Shown here in pieces: positions 52,705 through 61,062 of a stretch of DNA of 64,000 nucleotides (its first letter is position 1; every line of letters starts with the position of its first letter). Source of the DNA: UBA2357 sp041678045. GTDB lineage: Bacteria; Pseudomonadota; Gammaproteobacteria; Burkholderiales; Rhodocyclaceae. The position numbers and the translations under genes were made by a program. The notes under the pieces were generated by a model, which searched no databases, was not told the origin of the DNA, and saw only the letters and a program-made list of their open reading frames with translations. Location of the stretch: assembly GCA_041678045.1 (NCBI GenBank), contig JBAYOV010000013.1, positions 8,254 to 72,253 of the forward strand, given 5' to 3'.

Positions 52705-52828
52705 TTATTACCCCGCCCTTGAGCATGCTGTTTCCGCTCGCCCTGAGCTTGTCGAAGGGCCTGCCGGGACTGAGCTTCGACAGGTTCAGCCGAACGGTTG
52801 GCAGTGGCGTCAGGGGCCGGGTTAATAA
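52705..52828. repeat. MITE-like repeat element, copy 2
   Basis: About 124 bases, inverted relative to the copy at 42232. Ends are TTATTACCCCGCCCTTGAG (52705-52723) and AGGGGCCGGGTTAATAA (52812-52828). The interior shares the TTGTCGAAGGG and CGAACGGTTGGCAGT palindromic blocks with copy 1. Just before it (52676-52712) a short motif, GGCTACTGAGT followed by ATTACC, is duplicated, perhaps a scar of an earlier end. It marks the left edge of the lower-GC insert. Confidence 0.7.
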
Positions 52829-52921
52829 TCTGACCTCTCCGTGGTCTCGGATCGGCGAAGCCGAGCGAGCCAGGCGGCAAACGAAGCGCGGTAGGTAAGG
52901 GGCCGAGAAAATTGTAAAGTG

Positions 52922-53863
52922 TTATCGGAAATGGCGTTTAACGGCCGAAGGAGGAACCCCTTTTAGGCGGATAAATGCACGCCGCATTCGCTCTACGTCC
53001 GTGAAGCCACATTGGCGCGCCACAACCTGTACCGAGCTGTTGCCGCTTTCCAATGCGGCGCTTGCAGCCTCGACCCTTAGCATCTCAACGGCCCGTGCCG
53101 GAGTTGTCCCGATCTCTGAAGAGAAGCATCGGGCGAAATGTCTTGGACTCATGCACGCTTGATCCGCAAGATCGCAGACCGAGAGCCGTTTTTCCAGATT
53201 GCTTCGAATGTAATCGAGTAAGCCAGCGAAGCGACCATCTCCCATGTCCATTTCCAACAACGCGGAATACTGGGATTGCCCGCCAGGGCGACGGTAATAG
53301 ACCACAAGTTGGCGGGCAACGTGACGAGCGATCTGCTCTCCAAGATCATCGGCAATCAGTGCTAAGGAAAGATCAATGCCTGCACTGATTCCCGCCGAGG
53401 TCCATAGATTACCGTCATTGACATAGATACGGTCCTCATCGAGGGAAACGTCGGGAAAACGACGCTTGAAGTCGGCACTACGCCGCCAGTGCGTTGTCGC
53501 CCTCCGTCCATTGAGCAACCCGGCTGAGGCGAGCAGGTAGGCCCCTGAACACACGCTCGCCACTCGCCGCGCCTTCTGCGAAAGATCGCGGATGAAGGTA
53601 AGCATCTCTACCGAGGCCGTAGCCTCAATGACACCCTCACCACCGACGGCAATCACGGTATCCGCATCGAACACTTGGGCGAACGACGTGGTGAGCAGCA
53701 TGGTACCGGCCGAACTTTCCACCGTACTACCCTCCTGGCTGGCCAACGTCAGTTCATACGTTTTCGGCTTCATCCGGTTAGCCATCTCGAAAGCTGCGAT
53801 CGGGCCGGCTACATCCAACAATTGAAAATCAGGGAATACGACGAGAACCAGTTTGCGTGCCAT
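52922..53863 (-). CDS. GlxA-type transcriptional regulator (DJ-1/PfpI plus AraC helix-turn-helix)
   Basis: 313 residues. Residues about 4-170 are a DJ-1/PfpI domain with the nucleophile-elbow Cys in ASVCSGAYLLA; residues about 215-313 carry two AraC-type helix-turn-helix motifs (SVCDLADQACMSPRHFARCF and VVARQCGFTDVERMRRAF). Such regulators usually sense a small molecule with the DJ-1 domain. It is divergent from the isonitrile-synthase-like gene with 89 bases between starts and likely controls it. Its ATG at 53863 has no ribosome-binding site on its own strand, so it may be leaderless. Base composition is lower in GC than the hox genes. Confidence 0.9.
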   Translation of the reverse strand: MARKLVLVVFPDFQLLDVAGPIAAFEMANRMKPKTYELTLASQEGSTVESSAGTMLLTTSFAQVFDADTVIAVGGEGVIEATASVEMLTFIRDLSQKARRVASVCSGAYLLASAGLLNGRRATTHWRRSADFKRRFPDVSLDEDRIYVNDGNLWTSAGISAGIDLSLALIADDLGEQIARHVARQLVVYYRRPGGQSQYSALLEMDMGDGRFAGLLDYIRSNLEKRLSVCDLADQACMSPRHFARCFSSEIGTTPARAVEMLRVEAASAALESGNSSVQVVARQCGFTDVERMRRAFIRLKGVPPSAVKRHFR

Positions 53864-53882
53864 GGCAGAAAAGGAGGGAACT

Positions 53883-53900
53883 ATGTCTTTATTACTCTAA
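53883..53900 (+). CDS. Possible five-residue leader peptide
   Basis: A strong AAGGAGGG (53871-53878) stands 4 bases before ATG at 53883, which opens a frame of only five codons (Met-Ser-Leu-Leu-Leu) ending at TAA. The next gene has its own separate AAGGAGG at 53941. A leader translated ahead of the enzyme could attenuate or couple expression; it may also be chance. Confidence 0.3.
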   Translation: MSLLL

Positions 53901-53952
53901 ACCATGCATGCAACATGTCAATGGCAACCACTCACAACGCAAGGAGGAAACC

Positions 53953-55173
53953 ATGTTGATGTCCGAACCGCTGTCTGCGCCTGTATCCGTTGCCAACGAA
54001 CAGCTTCCAGTAGGGTTGAGTGGAGAGATCATTTCTCGGTCCCAAATCGGGCAGGAATTTGTCTGGCCGAAGAGTGATCCTCGTTCGCAGTGGCAGCCAC
54101 AGCGTATCTACGTCCCCAGTGACGATGCACGAATTCGGCGCCTCGGCATTTCACCCCACTTTGACATGGATGCTTTCTTGGAGCGAACCAAAACACTCGA
54201 TCTCCCATCACGGATCATCGAACTACTGAACCACAACGCCTTTCAATTCAATTCAAGAAAGAAGTTTCGCGAATCCGATCAGTGGTGTCAGATAGTCACG
54301 GAAGCTTGCGAAAAAGGTGCCTCAATCGAGGTTCTGATCCTCGCGTTCTGCGTAATTAGTAATCCAACCAAGCGGGTACAACCTACCGAGGTGACCACGG
54401 CAGATGATGTATCGCTGCTCCACATGGACAATATTGCCCGACAAATTGCGAGCATCTACCCACCGGGAGCCGTTTTCCATGTAATCAGCGACAGCACGTT
54501 CTATGCGCTGCCACTGGGGGTTACGTCAGTAGAGGCACAGAACTATCTGGTTCAACTGCGTCAGCGGACCGAAGACTTGCAGATAGCGGATACCATCAAG
54601 ATTCATGATATTTCCGACTATCTTTCCAACTACAACCAATTATTCCACGAACGATTCGAAATTTGGCGCGCCAAGTTCCTGACTGATCCGCTGTCGCATG
54701 ATTTGCCCGCCGATGAATACCAACGCTGGCATGCCAGCATGCGTACCACGCTCAATTCCCGGAGAATGGGATTCTCCTACGAGCAGTTGGCGGCCATTTT
54801 CTGTTCCGATTCCGGCATTTCCCTGGCTCACCTTGATGACAGTGCCACTCTGGCGCTGGCTGAGTACCGAGCGTTGAAGGCGGCTGCTGCTGATACGAAC
54901 TGGGAGAAACGCCATTTTCCGAACGCCATTCGGGCTACGATCCATGCAAAGAAAATCCCCGTCTTGGGTCTTCGTCTGTATCCGGAGTACAAGTTGGGCT
55001 CCCGTCTCCTCCCGTACCATGGAATTGCGGTCCTACTGCCGGGCAACAATGATGGCACCGAACGGATGGAAATCCGTCACGAGATAACCGTGATTGGCAA
55101 TCCGTCCTTCACCCGCGTCATCGATCAGAAGGGGCTGACGCAATTTTACGAACCGTCAAAGCCCGGCGTATGA
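53953..55173 (+). CDS. Isonitrile (isocyanide) synthase-like protein, DIT1/PvcA family
   Basis: 406 residues from the ATG at 53953 with AAGGAGG five bases upstream. The central block (about residues 125-205) follows the DIT1/PvcA pattern: a Phe-rich strand, then SNPTKRVQP, ARQIASIYPPGAVFHVISDS and YALPLGVTSVEAQNYL. A C-terminal block carries FPNAIRATIHAKKIPVLGLR and PYHGIAVLLP. This family turns an amino acid, classically tyrosine or tryptophan, and a pentose-5-phosphate into an isonitrile. Substrate here is unknown and the sequence looks divergent. It overlaps an MFS exporter gene by ATGA. The usual Fe/2-oxoglutarate oxygenase partner is missing. Confidence 0.68.
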   Translation: MLMSEPLSAPVSVANEQLPVGLSGEIISRSQIGQEFVWPKSDPRSQWQPQRIYVPSDDARIRRLGISPHFDMDAFLERTKTLDLPSRIIELLNHNAFQFNSRKKFRESDQWCQIVTEACEKGASIEVLILAFCVISNPTKRVQPTEVTTADDVSLLHMDNIARQIASIYPPGAVFHVISDSTFYALPLGVTSVEAQNYLVQLRQRTEDLQIADTIKIHDISDYLSNYNQLFHERFEIWRAKFLTDPLSHDLPADEYQRWHASMRTTLNSRRMGFSYEQLAAIFCSDSGISLAHLDDSATLALAEYRALKAAAADTNWEKRHFPNAIRATIHAKKIPVLGLRLYPEYKLGSRLLPYHGIAVLLPGNNDGTERMEIRHEITVIGNPSFTRVIDQKGLTQFYEPSKPGV

Positions 55174-56342
55174 ACCGCAACATCTTTCTTCTGGCGCTCT
55201 CCCAGGCGGCGATGATGACCACGATCAGTCTCGTGCTCTCATCGTCGGCCCTGGTAGGGGCTCAACTCTCGTCGCTGGATTTAGCTACCGTGCCACTGGC
55301 TATCCAATACCTAGGGACCATGGTGATGCTCTATCCGGTGGCCAGGCTCATGGAACGATTTGGGCGCCGCTTGGTTTTCTGTAGCGGAGCTCTGGTTGGT
55401 GCAGCGGGTTCGATATGCGCTGCTTTCGGCGTGCAGATCGGAAGTTTTTCTCTGTTCGCAGCAGCGGGGTTCTTGATCGGCACCTTTGGTGCGGTCGGAC
55501 AATACTACCGGTTTGCGGCTGTCGACTCGGTGGCCTCGGAAAGAAAAAGCCTGGCTATCTCTTGGACGCTGACAGGCGGACTCCTTGCCGCGGTGGCCGG
55601 TCCGATGCTCGCTCGGTGGACGAAGGACGCGCTTGAGCCGGCATTTTATGCCAGTTTTCTTTCATTGACGGGTGTGGCGTTACTGGGCGCCCTTTTCGCG
55701 CTGGGTCTCAGCTTGCCCCCGCTGGTAAGAGCGGAAGACAAGCAAGCGAGGCGATCATGGTCGGAGATTGCCCGTCATCCCAAGTTGGCCATGGCTATTT
55801 TTGCAGGTGTCGTTGGCTATGCTGTGATGAATCTCCTGATGACCGCCACACCTCTAGCGATGATGTGCGCACAGCTCGACTTCGCTCAGACCGCCTCGGT
55901 TATTCAATGGCATGTGCTCGCCATGTTTGCCCCTTCATTTTTCACTGGATCACTCATTCAGAGAATCGGCACCATGCCGGTCATGCTATTGGGCTGTTTT
56001 TTGAACCTTGGGAGTATTGCAGTCAGTCAGATTGGAGTCGAGTTGGTTCACTTTGAGGCTGCGTTGATTCTGTTGGGGGTTGGCTGGAATTTTCTCTACG
56101 TCGGTGCCACGGTCCTGCTGGCCGAAAACTGTCGCAAGGAGGAGGCTGCCCGCGTTCAGGCACTGAACGATACGTTCGTCTTCTTGGGAGTTACAGCTGC
56201 GACCTTACTCTCCGGTACGATGGTCAATGCGCTAGGCTGGCAAACAGTCAATCTGTACGCCGTTTTTCCGATCCTGCTCGTCATGGTGGGGCTCGTTGGG
56301 TTGATGAATTGGTCTCGTCTACCATGGTTGCGTGCGGGGTAA
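55170..56342 (+). CDS. MFS transporter
   Basis: 390 residues with about twelve hydrophobic segments. The cytoplasmic loop between helices 2 and 3 reads ARLMERFGRRLVF, the MFS signature; a basic loop near residue 195 divides the two halves. Start overlaps the upstream enzyme stop, so it most likely exports the product, or imports a precursor, of that enzyme. Lower-GC composition like its neighbours. Confidence 0.85.
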   Translation: MNRNIFLLALSQAAMMTTISLVLSSSALVGAQLSSLDLATVPLAIQYLGTMVMLYPVARLMERFGRRLVFCSGALVGAAGSICAAFGVQIGSFSLFAAAGFLIGTFGAVGQYYRFAAVDSVASERKSLAISWTLTGGLLAAVAGPMLARWTKDALEPAFYASFLSLTGVALLGALFALGLSLPPLVRAEDKQARRSWSEIARHPKLAMAIFAGVVGYAVMNLLMTATPLAMMCAQLDFAQTASVIQWHVLAMFAPSFFTGSLIQRIGTMPVMLLGCFLNLGSIAVSQIGVELVHFEAALILLGVGWNFLYVGATVLLAENCRKEEAARVQALNDTFVFLGVTAATLLSGTMVNALGWQTVNLYAVFPILLVMVGLVGLMNWSRLPWLRAG

Positions 56343-56345
56343 TTG

Positions 56346-56423
56346 ATGAAGATCGAGAAACCGCTCAACGGAGACTTTGCTGCCCACTTCTTCTCTCCCA
56401 ATAATACGGCTGGGGGGTATGGC
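56346..56423 (+). pseudogene. Possible start of a truncated third gene at the insert edge
   Basis: ATG at 56346, three bases after the MFS stop, opens MKIEKPLNGDFAAHFFSPNN in the same style of close coupling. From about 56424 the frame runs antisense through the HDOD gene, so any real gene ends here. The opening resembles the N-terminus of TauD-type Fe/2-oxoglutarate oxygenases only loosely, too little to name it. There is no good ribosome-binding site. Confidence 0.3.
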
Positions 56424-57272
56424 TCACAGCCCATCCGGAAAGAGCAGCGCGACATAGCTGACCAGATCGAGTTCGGCCAGTGCGCGCAACTCGCCAAATA
56501 CATCGGGTTGCAGGCCCAGTTCGGACCACACCACCGGGTCTACCCGGGCGGCCGCTTGCGGGTTGTCTTCGTTGTGCCGGTCGGCTGACACCACATGCAT
56601 GGCCAGATTGAGCACTGTGGCTTCCGCCACGCAGTGACCGCCCATGCGCGGATCGATCTGGGCACCGACGATTTGCGCAAAGCAGCTTGGCAGGCGCCAG
56701 TGCTCCATCAGGGTGGCGCCGATTTCGGCATGGTCGCAACCCACGATCTGGCGTTCGCACAGGTGCAACGGCCGCCCGGCGTCCGCCTCGACCTGCGCAT
56801 TCAAGGCCAGATCGGGCACGGTCTGGTACATCACCAGATGGCCAATGTCGGCAAGCAGGCCAAGAATCAGCAGGCGTTCCGGGTTGGGCGACTCGATGCG
56901 CCGGCCGATCTCGCGCGCCGCCAGCCCGCACATCACGCTGCAACGCCAGAAGCGGCGCATGTCCAGGTGCTGTGGCTGAACGTTGCTGAAGGCGTTGCCG
57001 ACCGACATGGCCAGTACCAGATCGTGCACATTTTGTAGCCCCAGGATGGTCACGGCGCGGTTGACCGAATCGATCCGCCCGCCGTAGCCATACAGGGCGC
57101 TGTTGACCACCCTGAGCAGGCGCGTGGTAAGGGCCGGGTCGGTGGCGATGATGGCCGCCACTTCGGGCATCGAACAGTCTTCCTTGTCCAGCGCTTCCTG
57201 AATGCGCAGATAGACCGAAGGCAGCGAGGCAAGCGATTCGATGTGACTGACCAGTTCCTGTGCTGAGTGCAT
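56424..57272 (-). CDS. HDOD domain protein
   Basis: 282 residues from the ATG at 57272 with AGGAC upstream. A single HDOD domain spans about 15-215: LPSVYLRIQEALDKED, VNSALYGYGGRI, then LLILGLLADIGHLVMYQ in place of the HD metal site. A C-terminal 70 residues are helical. A cytoplasmic signalling protein of unknown partner; it resembles the HDOD protein at the left end of the window only at domain level. It is ordinary host-like DNA directly abutting the lower-GC insert. Confidence 0.85.
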   Translation of the reverse strand: MHSAQELVSHIESLASLPSVYLRIQEALDKEDCSMPEVAAIIATDPALTTRLLRVVNSALYGYGGRIDSVNRAVTILGLQNVHDLVLAMSVGNAFSNVQPQHLDMRRFWRCSVMCGLAAREIGRRIESPNPERLLILGLLADIGHLVMYQTVPDLALNAQVEADAGRPLHLCERQIVGCDHAEIGATLMEHWRLPSCFAQIVGAQIDPRMGGHCVAEATVLNLAMHVVSADRHNEDNPQAAARVDPVVWSELGLQPDVFGELRALAELDLVSYVALLFPDGL

Positions 57273-57477
57273 GGCGATGTGTCCTGCGCGGTCGGGTGGG
57301 TGAGGGCGGGCGATGAACGATGAACGCCGCACGCTGTGTCCATTATCGGCGATTCGGGTGTGGATGTGCCTATACTTCACGCACGCCTAAAGTCCGCGCG
57401 AAGTCATGGCCGGTGGGCGGTAAAGCCATTCGGAATGAAATTTGTGGAAGGGGTGACGGCGGAAGTGGGGTGGTGTG

Positions 57478-58341
57478 ATGCGAAATAAAACAGCAGTCAA
57501 TATTCTTTCCTGGAATATTCAGTGGGGGCGAGGGGCGGATGGTGAGGTGAGGCTGTCGCGCATCATCGATACGGTGCGCGGCATGGGGGCCGTGGAGGTG
57601 ATCTGCCTGCAGGAGGTGGCGCAGGGGGTTGAGGGGCTGAAGGGGGGCGCAGTGGGCGATCAGGTGGCCCGGTTGGCAGAGGCCTTCCCGCAGCACCGGG
57701 CCTTTTTCGGAGCGGCCGTGGATCGTTTGTGCGAGGATGGTGGACGGGCGCGTTTCGGAAATCTTGTCCTGAGCAGTCTGCCGGTGGATCAGGTGTTTCA
57801 CCATCTGCTACCCTGTCCGGCCGATCCGGGCGTGCCGGGCATGCCGCGCGCGTGCACCGAGGTGGTGGTGCTTGCCGACAGCGGCCCGCTGCGCGTGCTG
57901 ACCACGCATCTGGAGTATTACTCGCCCCGCCAGCGTGAGGCGCAGGTGGCAGCCCTGCGCGCGCTGCAGCTGGAGGTGGCCGACAACCTGTTGCACCCGG
58001 CAAATGGCAAGGAAGACAACCCGGTGTTCGCGCCGCGCCCCCGGCCACTGGAGGCGGTGGTGTGCGGTGACTTCAACTGCGAGCCGGATTCGCCGGCCTA
58101 CCGTCTGATGGGCGAGGCGATGACCGTGCCACAGGCTCGCTGGCGCGATGCCTGGCGCGTGCTGCACGATGGGCCGCATCCGGCGACGGTTGGCCTGAAT
58201 GGCGCCGAGTGGCCGGATCGTCCCTATTGTTGCGACTACTTTTGGGTGTCGGAGGCGTTGCGCCCGCGTGTACGGGCACTGAGCTGCAATCCGCACACCG
58301 CCGCCAGCGACCACCAGCCCCTGTTATTGACGCTGGGTTGA
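57478..58341 (+). CDS. Endonuclease/exonuclease/phosphatase-family hydrolase
   Basis: 287 residues (GTG at 57475 possible). Family motifs in order: ILSWNIQWGRG, VICLQEVAQG, TTHLEYYSPRQREAQ, VVCGDFNCEPDSPAY, DYFWVSEAL and ASDHQPLLL. These give a complete metal site and catalytic His-Asp. Relatives cut DNA, phospholipids or inositol phosphates; the substrate is not readable. No signal peptide, so cytoplasmic. Confidence 0.9.
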   Translation: MRNKTAVNILSWNIQWGRGADGEVRLSRIIDTVRGMGAVEVICLQEVAQGVEGLKGGAVGDQVARLAEAFPQHRAFFGAAVDRLCEDGGRARFGNLVLSSLPVDQVFHHLLPCPADPGVPGMPRACTEVVVLADSGPLRVLTTHLEYYSPRQREAQVAALRALQLEVADNLLHPANGKEDNPVFAPRPRPLEAVVCGDFNCEPDSPAYRLMGEAMTVPQARWRDAWRVLHDGPHPATVGLNGAEWPDRPYCCDYFWVSEALRPRVRALSCNPHTAASDHQPLLLTLG

Positions 58342-58388
58342 CCGGGGTACGGGGCTGTGGGCAGTGGCGTGGTGCGTGGTCTGCGGAA

Positions 58389-59198
58389 TCAGCGTGTGGC
58401 CAGGAAGGTGCGCAGCGCCTGGCCGAGCGCTTCGGGGGCTTCGCTCATCATTGCGTGCCCGGAACCGGGCAGTTGCACCACCTGCACCCCACCGGGCACC
58501 GCGCTCAGGGCCGCCTGCAGCGGGCGGGTGGCCTTCGGCGGCGTCATCAGGTCGCGCTCGCCACACACCAGCAGGGTGGGGCAACGCACCGCTGCGGCGG
58601 CGGCCTCTCCGCCGGTGTAGGCATTGCAGGCGCCCAGATCGGTTGCCAGGCAGCCCTCGGCCTGGCGCTCCATCAGCCTGCGGTTGATCACGGTCAGGCG
58701 CATGCCGGGCAGGGCGCTGCGGCCCAGTTGTGCCGACGGGGCAAACGACCACTGGTTGATCATGCTGTGCGCCCGCTCACGCCGTTGTGCGGCGGCGTCG
58801 AGCAAGGCGGGGGCCACCGGCATCGGAATCACGCTGCCGACCAGCGCCAGCCGGGAGACACGCCCGGGGGCGGTGGCCGCCAACTGCAGCGCGATCAGCG
58901 AGCCCATGCTGTGACCGACCACGCTTGCTTCGGACACCTCCAGGGTATCGAGCAGGTGCCCGCACCAGTCGGCCAGCGCTTCGATGCCGGGCAGCGGCGT
59001 GCCGCCCGAGCGGCCATGGCCGGGCAGGTCGGGCGCCAGCACCGAAAAGCCATGGTGGGCGAGTTGGCGCGCCTGGAAGTTCCACACACCATGGTCGTGA
59101 CCGGCTCCGTGCAGCAGCAGCACGCAGGGTTGGTTGGCCTGCGGAGAGCGGCCGCCGGTGTACAGATGAACCGGCTGGTTGGCAACGATACAGTCCAT
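58389..59198 (-). CDS. Alpha/beta hydrolase
   Basis: About 269 residues from the ATG at 59198, preceded by AGGTGAG; a GTG at 59207 would overlap the metY stop. The oxyanion region is LLLHGAGHDHGVW, the nucleophile elbow VVGHSMGSLIAL, and acid and His positions fall in LLVCGERDLMTP and LPGSGHAMMSEAP. A complete Ser-Asp-His triad. Substrate unknown. Coupled to metY upstream, so a role in sulfur amino-acid or ester metabolism is possible. Confidence 0.88.
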   Translation of the reverse strand: MDCIVANQPVHLYTGGRSPQANQPCVLLLHGAGHDHGVWNFQARQLAHHGFSVLAPDLPGHGRSGGTPLPGIEALADWCGHLLDTLEVSEASVVGHSMGSLIALQLAATAPGRVSRLALVGSVIPMPVAPALLDAAAQRRERAHSMINQWSFAPSAQLGRSALPGMRLTVINRRLMERQAEGCLATDLGACNAYTGGEAAAAAVRCPTLLVCGERDLMTPPKATRPLQAALSAVPGGVQVVQLPGSGHAMMSEAPEALGQALRTFLATR

Positions 59199-59203
59199 GC
59201 GCC

Positions 59204-60508
59204 TCACCTTTTCAACAGTCGTGCGACCGCATGCAGGCCGCGGTCGAGGTCTTCAATCAGGTCGGAGGCGTTTTCCAGGCCGACCGACAACCTTATCGTG
59301 CCTTCCCCAATGCCGGCTGCGGCCAGATCGGTGGTCGACATGCGCAAATGGGTGGTGCTGGCAGGGTGGATCACCAGTGACTTGGCATCGCCCACATTCG
59401 CCAGATGGGAGAACAGACGCAACGCGCCCATGAAGGCAGCGCCCGCTTCGCGCCCGCCCTTCAGCTCGAAGGACAGGACTGCGCCTGCGCCGTGCGGCAG
59501 CAGCGTTTGCGCCAGGGCATGGTCGGGATGGCTTTCCAGCCCCGGATAGGCCACCTTCAGCACCAGCGGGTGGGCTTCGAGATGGGCGGCGACGGTCTGC
59601 GCATTGGCAACGTGGGCCCGCATGCGCAGCGGCAGGGTTTCCATGCCCTGCAGGATCTGGAACGCGTTCATTGGCGACAGGCAGGCACCGAAATCGCGCA
59701 GGCCTTCGCGTCGTGCGCGCAGGATGAAGGCCGCCACCGTGGATTCATCGACAAAGTTCATGCCGTGAAAACCGTCGTACGCTTCGGTGAGGGTGGGAAA
59801 CAGGCCGGAGGCCGCCCAGTCGAAGCGTCCGCCGTCGACCAGCAGGCCGCCTACCGCGACGCCATGACCGCCAAGAAACTTGGTGGCCGAGTGCATCACC
59901 AGATCGGCCCCCAGTTCGATGGGCTTTTGCAGGCAGGGGGTGAGCAGGGTGGCATCCACCAGCAGGGGCAGGCGGTGGTCGTGGGCAATGTTTGCGACAG
60001 TGGGAATGTCGAGCACGTCCAGCGCCGGGTTGCCGATGGATTCGGCAAACAGCAAACGGGTTTCCGGGCGGATGGCACGGCGCCAGGCGTCGGCGTCGCG
60101 GGTGTCGACAAAAGTGGTCTGGATGCCGAAGCGGGGCAGGGTGTAGCTCAGCAGGTTGTGCGAGCCGCCGTACAGCGAGCGTGAGGCGACGATGTGGCCG
60201 CCTGCGCCCATCAGCGTGCCGATGGCCAGATGCAGGGCCGCCTGCCCGCTGGCCACGGCCAGCGCCCCCACGCCTTCGTCAAGGGCGGCAATGCGCTCTT
60301 CGAGCACGGCGTTGGTGGGGTTGGAAATGCGGGCATAGACATGGCCCGGAGTTTCCAGGTTGAACAGCGCCGCCGCATGCGCAGCGTCCTGGAAGACATG
60401 GCTGGTGGTGAAGTAGATGGGGGTGGCGCGTGCGCCGAAGTCGCCGTCGGGCGATTGGCCTGCGTGCAGGGCCAGTGTCTCGTTCCTGAAGGGGGTGGTA
60501 TCGGCCAT
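59204..60508 (-). CDS. metY: O-acetylhomoserine sulfhydrylase
   Basis: 434 residues. Cys/Met metabolism PLP enzyme: the PLP lysine is in MHSATKFLGGHG, phosphate binding in ASGQAALHLAIG, with YARISNPTNAVLEERIAALD and the C-terminal SLVIHPASTTH. The length and this set indicate O-acetylhomoserine (or succinylhomoserine) sulfhydrylase rather than MetB/MetC. It makes homocysteine from an activated homoserine and sulfide. Confidence 0.92.
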   Translation of the reverse strand: MADTTPFRNETLALHAGQSPDGDFGARATPIYFTTSHVFQDAAHAAALFNLETPGHVYARISNPTNAVLEERIAALDEGVGALAVASGQAALHLAIGTLMGAGGHIVASRSLYGGSHNLLSYTLPRFGIQTTFVDTRDADAWRRAIRPETRLLFAESIGNPALDVLDIPTVANIAHDHRLPLLVDATLLTPCLQKPIELGADLVMHSATKFLGGHGVAVGGLLVDGGRFDWAASGLFPTLTEAYDGFHGMNFVDESTVAAFILRARREGLRDFGACLSPMNAFQILQGMETLPLRMRAHVANAQTVAAHLEAHPLVLKVAYPGLESHPDHALAQTLLPHGAGAVLSFELKGGREAGAAFMGALRLFSHLANVGDAKSLVIHPASTTHLRMSTTDLAAAGIGEGTIRLSVGLENASDLIEDLDRGLHAVARLLKR

Positions 60509-60555
60509 GGGGATCCGTGGTCTGTTGTTGTGGTGGGTCAGGATGCGGCGAGGAA

Positions 60556-60771
60556 TCAGGCAAACTCGTCCGGTTCCAGCGCCCGTTCGAGCAGGGCGAT
60601 GCGATCCTTGAGCATCAGCTTGCGTTTCTTCAACCGGCGAACCATCAGTTCGTCGCAGACTTCCTGCGTGCTCAGTTGCTCGATGGCCCCGTCCAGGTCA
60701 CGGTGCTCCTGCCTGAGTTCGTCAAGCCGGGCCTGCAGGCTCGAGGCTTCGTCAAAGGCTGGATCGTTCAT
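60556..60771 (-). CDS. DUF465 (YdcH-like) small coiled protein
   Basis: 71 residues from the ATG at 60771, with AAAGGAGTCAGC upstream. Almost wholly helical and charged: LQARLDELRQEHRDLDGAI and VRRLKKRKLMLKDRIALLE, the DUF465/YdcH pattern. Function unknown; it lies 47 bases downstream of nothing and 47 bases upstream of metY in the same direction, and is probably transcribed with it. Confidence 0.85.
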   Translation of the reverse strand: MNDPAFDEASSLQARLDELRQEHRDLDGAIEQLSTQEVCDELMVRRLKKRKLMLKDRIALLERALEPDEFA

Positions 60772-60950
60772 GCTGACTCCTTTCTGATGGGTGACCGGAC
60801 TGGCAAGATTGGCCTGACATGTTATGCGTCTGTCCCGGCGATGACAAGGCAGATCGGTTTGCCATGGGGGTGAAACTGCATCCTTCTGATTTAATGAAGA
60901 AAGCCTTTTTGTTTTGGGGGCGTTTCCGGTTCCGTGCGACGTCATGTATT

Positions 60951-60979
60951 TTTCATTTTGACGCGCCTTGAGCGATAAT
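60951..60979 (+). promoter_or_regulatory. Candidate promoter of the AT-rich methyltransferase gene
   Basis: TTTCAT (60951-60956) and GATAAT (60974-60979) with a 17-base spacer, about 85 bases before the ATG. The surrounding 60.8-61.06 kb is AT-rich with no gene seen. Confidence 0.35.
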
Positions 60980-61062
60980 GATGTACGAATCGAACGGAAA
61001 TCTTGATTCATTCCCTGAGAGTCGCTTGGTGCTTGGTTATTTTTATTTACCAGGAAGGTTTC

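Noticed and set aside
52676..52828. Insertion sequence
   Set aside because: There is no transposase frame; the size and terminal inverted repeats suit a non-coding MITE-like element.
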